From: JAAZVM01 sp041694155
GTDB lineage: Bacteria > Patescibacteriota > Gracilibacteria > BD1-5 > UBA6164
Direction of reading: 5' to 3'
DNA length: 64,000 nt
NCBI GenBank assembly: GCA_041694155.1
Contig: JASMTS010000006.1
Coordinates: forward strand, 213,651-277,650
Numbering within the stretch: position 1 is the stretch's first letter; every line of letters starts with the position of its first letter. The position numbers were made by a program, and so were the translations under genes. The notes beneath the pieces were generated by a model. It did not search any database. It had not been told where the DNA came from and saw only the letters and a program-made list of their open reading frames with translations. Of the stretch, positions 56,635-64,000 are shown piece after piece.

Positions 56635-58185
56635 TTATTTTTTAAGAGCTTCTTCTAATTGATTGTCATATCACTCATTGTATCTATCTATATCTAATTC
56701 TATTACTTTGTCAGCTTCTATTCATTTTCACTCTATTCATGTTTCTGATAATCATGTATACCAGTTAGCTATTGTATATTTAAGACTAGATCAGTCTCAG
56801 TATTCTTTTATTGTTTGGACTGATCATTTTCAGTAAGTTTTTTCTCAAATAGTTGCTACATCAAAATAATCTTTTAAAGTTCAAATCATTATTTCTGATG
56901 CTGATGCTGTTCATGAATTTTGTAATATAATTACCTCATAATTATTTAAGTCAATTATATTTTCTCATCTGGCATAATAATTTTGTCTAAATTTGTCATA
57001 CTTAACAACTGCTGCTGTTTTTCAGTCGTCAATAAGATATCATAACATTTTTACTACTTGATCCAAGTATCATCAACCATTATTTCTTAGATCTATGATT
57101 ATTTTTCATATATTTTCATCTTTTTTTAATTCAAGCAATGATTCTTCAAAATCAGCTGATATATCACTTCAAAATGATTTTATTTTTATATAAAATGTGT
57201 TTGAATTTAATTTTTCATATTCAAGATTTTTTATTACTATTTTATCTCTTTCTACATCTATTTCTATACTTTTTCAACCTCTTAGTATTGTTAGTTTAAC
57301 CTTTGTTCATTTTTTTCATTTTATCCAGCTAGTAACTTCTTCTAGAGAATTTTCTTCACTAACTTCAACTCAATCTACTTTAGTAACTATATCTCATCAT
57401 TTTATTCCAGCTTTTTCTGCTGGTCATCATGGTATTGGAGTAGTTATTTTTACTTCTCATGGTTTTGACATTTCAACATAAGCTCATATTCATTCATATT
57501 CCCCCTCAAGATTTTCAGAAAAGCTTTTGTTTTCTATAGGTGGAAAATAAACTGTATGTTTGTCATTAGCTCAGCTTGTTAATCATTCAATAGCTGAATA
57601 TATTAATTCATTTTTATCTATATCTTCTTTTTTATAGTGTTTATTTAATAGTGTTTGGTAAACATCATCAAATATTGCTTTTTTAGTTCATAAAGCATTG
57701 TACTCTTTCATTTCTTTGTATGCTTTTTCTTCTTCCTCTAAATATCTATATGTATTTTTTATAAATAAGATATCTTCTTCATTTGCACTTTTTTTGATAA
57801 GGCTATCTTTTTTTAAATCCATATCAATTTCAAGAATTTCTCTTGCTAAATAATAAAATACATATGCATTTATTGTCTTGTTTTGGTACAATTTACCATT
57901 TTTATTTTCTAGCTTATCATGATACACCAATTTTTTAAGAGCATCTTCTAGTTCACTTCATTTTTCTATTCATTCATATTTTAACTCTATATATTTGTAT
58001 GATTTGGGTGTATTTTTGTAAAAATCAGCAAAAAATTCAAATGTTTCTCATCTTGTTATTTCTTTTTTTACTTCACTTTGTATTTCTTTAGCGTTTTCTG
58101 ATTCTACTTTTATATCAATAGCATAAACACTACTGAAATGGCTACTTATTATCAGTATAGTTATTAAACTTAGTATTTTTTTCAT
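56635..58185 (-). CDS. C-terminal processing peptidase (S41) with PDZ domain
   Basis: 516 residues with a signal peptide (about 1-22). The PDZ domain (about 225-300) has GEYEGIGAYVEM and P-G-G-P-A-E-K-A-G-I-K-G-G-D. The protease domain has GIIIDLRNNGGGYLDQVVKML and the catalytic Ser in QNSGTASASE near residue 427, with the Lys in GEKTYGKGSVQ. It cleaves C-termini of exported proteins. An N-terminal region of about 190 residues precedes the PDZ. The stop codon is 11 bases upstream of the transglutaminase-like start, so both exported enzymes share a transcript. Confidence 0.9.
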
Positions 58186-58265
58186 TATTTTTCTTTTTTT
58201 ATTTTATAAATTATTTATTTTATACTACTTATTTTTTTTGTTATTAAAAAATATAATAAAAATAT

Positions 58266-58297
58266 AACTTGAAAAAAAATTATTTTATTTTCAAGTT
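58266..58297 (-). terminator. Terminator of the small membrane protein gene
   Basis: AACTTGAAAA (58266-58275) pairs with TTTTCAAGTT (58288-58297). It overlaps the stop codon. Confidence 0.7.
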
Positions 58298-58512
58298 AAT
58301 AATTCTAGTCATCAAAATGGATATATTGCTCAGAAAAATATCAATCATAATCAAAGTCATATTAATACTAGATATGTTCATCATCTTCATAAATATTGTT
58401 CAGCCCAAACAAAATTACCAGTCCATCAATGAACTTGTTTTCTATATTTTAATATTGATATTCATATTATTATAAAAAATATAGAATAAAATATCTTAAA
58501 TATTGCTTCCAT
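58285..58512 (-). CDS. Small two-TM membrane protein, TGA-saturated
   Basis: 75 residues. An N-terminal membrane segment (about 5-20) is followed by KYRKQVHGWTGNFVWAEQYLGRGGTYLVLIG, then a second membrane segment (about 50-64) and the end P-F-G-G-L-E-L-L-T-G-K. Twelve of thirteen glycines are TGA and one is GGT, so with the standard code no ORF survives here. The loop with G-W-T-G-N-F and A-E-x-Y-L-G-x-G-G-T-Y looks strongly patterned, and I believe it recurs in candidate-phyla membrane proteins of unknown function. It is 18 bases downstream of the Pol I stop on the same strand. Confidence 0.75.
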
Positions 58513-58530
58513 TTCTAAAAGGTTAATATA

Positions 58531-59991
58531 TTAAATAGCTTTTCTCCAGTTTGATCATTCACCTATATCGGTTTTTAATTTTATAGGTGTATCTTTCATT
58601 ATATTTTCCATTATTTTTGATATTTCTTTTTTTATAAAATCTTCTTCTCAAGGATATACATCAAAAACCAATTCGTCATGAACCTGCATTATCATTTTTG
58701 ATTTTTTGTTATTTTTTTTCAAAAAATTAAAAGACTCTATCATTGCTAGCTTTATTATATCTGCACTAGTTCATTGTATAGGCATGTTTGTCGCTTCTCT
58801 TTGAGCTCAGGATCTTATCATTTTATTTGAATCATTAATTCAAGGTATATATCTTTTTCTTCAAAAGATAGTTTCTACATATCATTTTTCTTCACATGTT
58901 TTAATTGTGTTTTCTAAATATTCTTTTACTTTTGGATATGATTCAAAAAATTTATCTATATATTCTCTTGATTCTTTTAGTGATTTTCAGATCATTTTTG
59001 AAAGTCAAAATGCACTTATTCAATAAATTACTCAAAAATTAACAGCTTTTGCTATTTTTCTTTCATTATTTGTAATAGTTTTATCAGGAAAAAGAAAGTT
59101 TGCAGTTTTATGGTGGATATCATGATTATTTTTGAATGAGTCAATTAAGTTTTCATCTCATGATAGTATAGCTAGAATTCTTACTTCTACTTGTGAATAA
59201 TCTATAGCAATTATTTTTCATCATTCATATCTTGAAACAAAAGCTGATCTTATCTCTCAAGCTAATCAATGAGATGATGGTATATTCTGAAGGTTTGGAT
59301 TAGTACTAGATAATCTACCTGTAGTAGTAACAGTTTGATTATAACTTGTATGAAGTAAGTTTTCTTTATCTAATAGTTTAGATAATCATTCTATATATGT
59401 TGATAATAGTTTTGAAAAGTGTCTATAATCTACAATCATTTGAGCTATTTCAAACTCATGAGATAATTCTCATAAAACTTCCGCATTAACACTATATCAT
59501 GTTTTTGTTTTTTTTCACTTTGGTAGTGCTAATTTTTCAAATAGTATTTCTCATACTTGTTTTGGAGAATTTATATTAAACTCTGTATCAGCTATTATAA
59601 ATATTTGTTTTTCTAGTCTAGATATTTCTTTTTTTAATAGTTCTCATATTTCAAATAATTTATTTTTATCTATTTTTACTCAATCAAGCTCCATTTTTTT
59701 AATTACGTCTATTAGTGGTATCTCTATTTCATTTAATACTCTGTCTTTTGTTATTCCTTCATCTTTTTGTAGTTTGTATATTTTATTTGTTATAAATACA
59801 TCTTCAGCTGAATATTTTGATGCTATTTCTAAATTAACTCTATCAAAATTTATTTTTCATTTATTAGTTATTTCTTTATAACTTATCATTTCATAATAAA
59901 AATAGTTTTGAGCTAATTTGTCCAAGCTTAATCATCTATTTCAAGGTTTTTTAATATATTCTCATATTAATGTATCATAAAATTTTGCCAT
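58531..59991 (-). CDS. polA: Short DNA polymerase I
   Basis: 486 residues. The polymerase palm motifs are complete: motif A IIAIDYSQVEVRILA (about 245), motif B RKIAKAVNFGVIYG (about 295) and motif C MIMQVHDELVFD (about 440). The N-terminus MAKFYDTLIGEYIKKPGNRGLSLDKLA is homologous to the last part of the 3'-5' exonuclease domain (exo III region, Y-S-A-E-D near 70). The 5'-nuclease and exo I/II residues are absent, and an in-frame TAA lies two codons upstream. The polymerase should work in gap filling and repair; proofreading is predicted to be lost unless the missing part is encoded elsewhere. Confidence 0.92.
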
Positions 59992-60035
59992 ATTTTTTTA
60001 TTATTTTTTATTTTTTTATTATTATAATAAAAAAC

Positions 60036-60068
60036 AAAAAAAGACTAAATTTTAATTAGTCTTTTTTA
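60036..60068 (-). terminator. Terminator of ndk
   Basis: AAAAAGACTAA pairs with TTAGTCTTTTT around a short loop, with A and T tracts, on the 3' side of ndk. Confidence 0.8.
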
Positions 60069-60073
60069 TTGTC

Positions 60074-60520
60074 TTATGAAATAACTTCATCAATTACTCT
60101 GTTATATTCATATACATCTTGTCCTTTGAAAAATCTTTTTAATTCAATTTCTGCAGTTTCTGGAGAATCTGAAGCATGGATTATGTTAGCATCTATTGTA
60201 AGTCCAAAGTCACCTCTTATTGATCCTGGTAAAGCTTCAGCTGGATTAGTTGCACCAGTTAAATTTCTAACAGTAGCTATTGCATTAGCTCAAGTAGCAG
60301 CTATAGCAACAACAGGAGTTCTTTGCATGTATTTAACTATGTTTGGAAAAAATGGTTTATCAGCTAAGAAATCATAGTGTTCATTTACTATTGAATCATC
60401 TAATTGCATCATTTTTAAACCACTTATTTTAAGTCATTTATTTTCTAGTCTAGATATAACTTGTCCTATTAATCCTCTTTCAACTGTATCTGGTTTTAGT
60501 AATATTAATGTAGTTTCCAT
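60074..60520 (-). CDS. ndk: Nucleoside diphosphate kinase
   Basis: 148 residues, full length. TLILLKPDTVERGLIG, then VRNLTGATNPAEALPGSIRGDFG and the catalytic His in NIIHASDSPETAEIEL (near residue 120). The enzyme exchanges gamma phosphates among NTPs. Only two of about ten glycines are TGA. A second NDPK domain occurs in the fusion protein at 29781-30773. It is followed on the same strand by polA. Confidence 0.95.
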
Positions 60521-60662
60521 AAATATTTTATTATTATTAATATAAATACGAAGGTATTATATCTAAAAAATATTATTTGCAAGTTTGTGTTTTTATAATT
60601 TACTTGCAATAGCTTATATATAAAATATAATAAAAAAAAATTATATATTTATTAATGTATTT

Positions 60663-61484
60663 ATGAAAAAAAGATTAACCTTAAGTTTAGAGTTTTTATT
60701 AACACTATTTTTACTTTCAACATTTGCAATAATTTTAAGTAATTATATTTTTATAAACAACACTAAGATAGAATTAAAAAAATATATAGAAAGTTATGAA
60801 TATTCAAAATTTTGATGAAAAGAAAATTATTTAATTCTTCAAGAAATTCAAAAAGAACAAACAAATTCTTTTTTAGAAGAATTAAATAATAATAATCCAG
60901 AATATATTAATGAAATAAAGAAAAAATTAAACATAAATTATAGTGACCAAAATTATTTTGATAAAGAAGAATTAGATGCTATTTTTTCATCATGATTTAT
61001 GACTTGATCTACCAATTATGAATATTCTTTAGTTGAGTTTTCTAGTTACAACTGTGAATATTGTAAAAATCTATATGAGAACATAGATTTTTACAATATT
61101 TCTAATGAGAATAATCTTAATTACTTTTTAAAAAATATGTCTAATATAAATGATAAAGAAGTTTATAATCTTTCAAAAAATATTGAATGTATTAATGATA
61201 AGGAAACTGCTTTAAAAGTTTTTGATGAATTATCACTTGAGGATAAAAGTAATTTTACATTTGAGTATATAGAAAAAAATAATTTAGATATTACAGAATG
61301 TATTGATTCAGAAAAAACAAAAAATAGTTTAGAAAATCAATTTTGACAATGAATATATTTATGAATTGATGTTTTACCTACTTTATTTATAATAAATAAT
61401 GATACTTGAGAATACTTGAAAATAGAATGAGTTATTTCTCAAGATGAACTAATGCAAAATATTGAACAATTAAAGAAAAAATAA
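60663..61484 (+). CDS. Membrane-anchored DsbA/thioredoxin-like protein
   Basis: 273 residues. An uncleaved or late signal anchor (about 8-34) is followed by a charged helical region (about 45-115). The thioredoxin-fold part has VEFSSYNCEYCKN (C-x-x-C near residue 130) and a cis-proline region G-I-D-V-L-P-T-L-F-I-I-N near 240, with F-G-Q-G-I-Y ahead. This is the Thioredoxin_4/BdbD architecture, with a helical insertion between the two halves. It should catalyse disulfide formation in exported proteins. The pilins encoded next to it contain several cysteine pairs. Confidence 0.83.
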
Positions 61485-61524
61485 TAAAAGATTGAATATT
61501 TTAAAATATTCAATCTTTTATTAT
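61482..61524. terminator. Bidirectional terminator
   Basis: A 17- to 18-bp stem (AATAAAAGATTGAATATTT and its complement) between the Dsb-like gene and the convergent pilin gene. It overlaps the stop codon of the latter. Confidence 0.87.
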
Positions 61525-62726
61525 TCTATACACATTATGAATTGTTCTCATGTATTATTATGTCACTCGCTTTGATTGTTAATTCAGACACTTGTAAAAC
61601 TAGATCATATATCATTTGTATTATTATAACCTCTCATGTATCAAGTATTGCTACAACTTAATCAGAAAAAGCTATTTCAATTATAATCAGGACGAGATGG
61701 AGAACTTCAACATAAGTCATATGATACATCTGTATACCATGCAAAATGAATCCTAGTATTAGGGTTAAAGTCATCTTTTAAGCTATTAATATAATTTAAT
61801 CAACTATTCTTATATGTATTAGAAAAATTACAACCACTAGTTCCTCAAAAAATATTATTATTATTCTGATTTATTCAACTCCATTCCTCCCACCAGCAAT
61901 GACTGTTATCTCAAGTTGTACCAGGGACTTTAAATCAATTATTAATACATATATTGTAGTAATTTAAGCTCGCTTCTAAGTATGTTGTATTTGATGATAT
62001 AGGTATCAAAACATACTTTCAATTTTTTGATCATATTTGTAAAGATTCACTTTTTATAACAGTACTTTTTTCATCAATAACTCCTGCTTCATTACTTCTA
62101 GCAACTATTTCATTATATAATGTTTCTCAAGCTAGTATTTGTATATCATTTTTATTAAATACTGCACTATATTCTGTTGTATCAACTGATAAATCTATAT
62201 CATTTCATAGTTCTTGTAGTGGTATATTTGTTGTTGGCTCTAATAGTGTTCATAGTTGATCTCATATTGAATATGATTCTCTTGTTTCATAGTTAGCATA
62301 TGTTGTTGGGATTACATTGTTATATGCTGTATTATTATTTTCTAGTAATGTCAGTAATTGAAACTTTGTTTTTGATCAGTTTGTTGTATATGTATAGTAG
62401 TTTTCTTCTAGTGGGTCTTTGGCATCATCATTTACTTTGATATTTCTTAGTGTTCATGTTCATGCATATCATTGGATTACTAGGTTAGTTGTTCAGCTTC
62501 ATATTATTGTTTTAGTTTCATCTGGCTCTGGTACTACTCATTCTTTGGCTTGGTATACTTGGATACCTGTTCTTATTTGTCATAAATCTGTTATTCTTTT
62601 ACTATCTCTTGCTTCACTACTATATCATTGTAGTGATATGAATCAAATAGTTCATAGTATAGCTAGTATTGTTATTACTACTATTAGTTCTACTAGAGTG
62701 AAAGCTTTTTTATTGATATTTAGCAT
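61521..62726 (-). CDS. Modular type IV pilin, variable tip A
   Basis: 401 residues. The prepilin site is K-K-A-F-T-L-V-E-L-I with helix VVITILAILGTIGFISL (a class III-like start, A-F in place of G-F). Then a long stalk (about 40-245, SSEARDSKRITDLGQIRTG..., EPDETKTIIGSG, NIPLQELGNDIDL) is almost identical to that of the neighbouring gene. The C-terminal tip (about 245-401) has eight cysteines (H-C-W-W-E-E-W, G-C-N-F, D-L-C-G, S-C-S-N-T-G, M-C-I-E) and no named family; it may be a fibrinogen-like or lectin-like fold. It is probably exported by the pilus machinery with PilT at 44 kb. Confidence 0.85.
62170..62590 (-). repeat. Stalk-coding repeat, copy 1
   Basis: The DNA encoding the pilin stalk is repeated at about 63560-64000 with only scattered differences, at a period near 1410 bases. 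The block 62440-62530 is nearly base-identical to 63850-63940. It reflects a tandem gene duplication with a variable 3' part. Confidence 0.8.
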
Positions 62727-62746
62727 ACTTTATTAAAGGGTTAAAT

Positions 62747-62781
62747 AAAAATACATACAAATTTAATTGTATGTATTTTTG
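62747..62781 (-). terminator. Terminator of the pilin with fibrinogen-like tip
   Basis: AAAAATACATACAA (62747-62760) pairs with TTGTATGTATTTTT (62767-62780), loop of 6 bases. It separates the two tandem pilin genes, so each probably has its own transcript end. Confidence 0.85.
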
Positions 62782-62836
62782 AGTTTTTCAGTAGTAATTT
62801 ATAGTTTTTTATATTGACTATCTTTTTATATATTTG

Positions 62837-64000
62837 TTACTTTATATATAATTCTGATAATTTAATTGATGGTTCCCGAGTTCACTGTATAGGTCATACT
62901 TTTCAATCATATGAATAATTCATAAAATAACTGTCATATCTAAATCATCAAACATTCCGGTTATAGATATCACTATTTCAACAATAATTAAGTCATAACC
63001 GTATATATTGTGTATCACTAGTATCAGATTTAGGTATAGTATTAGTTCTCATTATTGTCATATAAGTAGTATTTCATAAACATTCCCGTTGTGACAATGT
63101 AGTTTGAGATCAAGTATCTGGAGTAATTGTAGTAGATGGAGTATAAAAAGTTATTGGTTGTGAACTAGACCGAGGAGTTTTTATCATAAATTTATTAACA
63201 CTCATAGAATATCTATTTGGATTAAAACAGTCTATGTTTGTATTCTGAATATAATCTCATAACCAACAACTTCTTGCATCTGTAAAGCTATAATCTCCTT
63301 TTATATTAAGATATCTAGTCCACCCACCTCAATCAGTTGTCATATCACAATATACTTCAAATCATACTCAATTGTTTTCTGGATCTATTGTGTATGTTCC
63401 ATCTCATATACTAGCTCCATTATCAAGTATTTCTTTACAACTTGAATATACTATAGGTTCAGTTGATATTGGTTCTTCTTCTACTCATTCGTTATTACTT
63501 TTTGTAACTATTTCTTCATATAATGGTGTTCAACTAAGTGTTTGAATATCTGATTTTGAAAATATTGCTTTGTATTCTGTTGTATTTGTATTCAAATCTA
63601 TATCTGTTTCTCATAGTTCTTGTACTGGTGTATTTGTTGTAGAGTCTAATAATATTCATAGTTTATCTCATATAACATATGGTTCTCTTGTTTCATAGTT
63701 TGCATATGTTTTTGGGATTATATTGTTATATGCTGTATTATTATTTTCTAATAATGTTAGTAGTTGAAACTGTGTTTTTGCTCAGTTGGTTGAGTATGTG
63801 TAGTAATTATCTTCTAGTGGATCTTTAGCATCAGTATTTACTTTGATATTTCTTAGTGTTCATGTTCAAGCGTATCATTGGATTACTAGGTTAGTTGTTC
63901 AGCTTCATATTATTGTTTTTGTTTCATCTGGTTCTGGTACTACTCATTCTTTAGCTTGGTATAATTGAATTCATGTTCTTACTTGTCACAAATCTGTTAT
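62837..64000 (-). CDS. Modular type IV pilin with fibrinogen-like tip, 5' end outside window
   Basis: 387 residues are visible; the prepilin signal lies beyond the right edge. The first 170 visible residues are the stalk, nearly identical to that of the neighbouring pilin (ITDLGQVRTGIQLYQAKEG, EPDETKTIIGSG, NTDAKDPLEDNYYTYS). The tip begins with SCKEILDNGASIGDGTYTIDP, then VYCDMTTDGGGWTRYLNI, the G-D-G-x-Y-x-I-x-P and Y-C-D-M-x-T-D-G-G-G-W-T motif of fibrinogen-related domains. These domains bind sugars or cell surfaces. The C-terminal 130 residues contain the only cluster of CGG codons in the window. A pilus-tip adhesin is likely. Confidence 0.85.
63560..64000 (-). repeat. Stalk-coding repeat, copy 2
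   Basis: Second copy of the stalk-coding DNA described at 62170-62590. The homology stops where the two tips begin, so the junction is sharp at about residue 245 of the full pilin. Confidence 0.8.

Noticed and set aside
58269..58475. Hydrophobic plus-strand ORF of 68 codons
   Set aside because: It is the shadow of the small membrane protein on the minus strand, which has a patterned loop and correct code-25 glycines.
1..64000. CRISPR array, insertion sequence or prophage
   Set aside because: No regularly spaced repeats, transposase, integrase or phage structural genes were seen. The only candidate mobile unit is the tRNA-Lys cassette, which lacks an integrase.

Overview
The window is very AT-rich DNA from an organism that reads TGA as glycine (genetic code 25, known from Gracilibacteria and Absconditabacteria/SR1 of the Candidate Phyla Radiation). 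In-frame TGA sits exactly where conserved glycines belong, for example in Walker A loops (G-x-x-G-x-G-K), the ABC signature LSGGE, the Nudix box, KxDG of LigA and KHFPGHG of a GH3 enzyme. Every gene I could close ends in TAA or TAG, never TGA. Read with the standard code most genes look shattered; read with TGA=Gly the window is densely packed with about 50 intact genes and almost no pseudogenes.

Layout. 1-3.7 kb (minus): shikimate-kinase-like fragment, RidA, threonine dehydratase, O-antigen-ligase-like membrane protein. 3.8-7.5 kb (plus): a TesA-YbbA-YbbP-like operon (SGNH lipoprotein, ABC ATPase, permease). 7.5-9.7 kb (minus): Nudix hydrolase and Elp3. 9.8-15.2 kb (plus): AbrB-like regulator, HlyD-type lipoprotein and RND pump. 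15.2-18.5 kb (minus): pyruvate kinase, glycosyltransferase, DHH phosphoesterase. 18.5-19.0 kb (minus): an approximately 460-nt structured RNA with its own promoter and terminator, which I cannot assign to a known family. 19.35-23.7 kb (plus): LigA, NagZ-like GH3, fatty acid desaturase. Then MscS (minus), a 1108-residue surface protein (plus) and tRNA-Lys(CTT).

28.2-30.9 kb is a small three-gene cassette directly downstream of the tRNA: an unknown protein, a dTMP-kinase-like P-loop protein, and a fusion of a nucleoside diphosphate kinase domain to a peptidase-E/S51-like domain. A short direct repeat overlapping the tRNA 3' end lies at both borders. 31.0-36.2 kb holds a cupin-like protein, a single-ring ClpA-D2-like AAA+ protein with a putative ClpP-docking loop and a new C-terminal region, a PH-domain-like membrane protein, an HxlR regulator, an RRM protein, pyrophosphatase and a 4-TM protein. 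36.2-45.0 kb: ABC-F, a RelA/SpoT-like synthetase whose HD site looks lost, a GGCT-like enzyme, a TPR protein, a zinc-ribbon protein, tRNA-Arg(CCG), an SLT-like protein, RuvC, a pilin and PilT. 45.4-60.5 kb: MurD/DedA, FtsH, ThyA-FolA, a CoA-binding protein, a UvrD helicase fused to a PD-(D/E)XK nuclease, transglutaminase-like and S41/PDZ exported proteins, a TGA-saturated small membrane protein, a short Pol I and Ndk. 60.6-64 kb: a DsbA-like thioredoxin and two tandem pilins with nearly identical stalks but different C-terminal tips, one of them fibrinogen-like.

Organisation. Transcription units are short and usually end in long, nearly perfect A-stem-T hairpins that often serve two convergent genes. 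Recognisable Shine-Dalgarno sequences are rare. The gene set (type IV pili, adhesive surface proteins, cell-wall and envelope enzymes, nucleotide salvage and thymidylate synthesis, few biosynthetic pathways) fits a small, host- or surface-attached bacterium.
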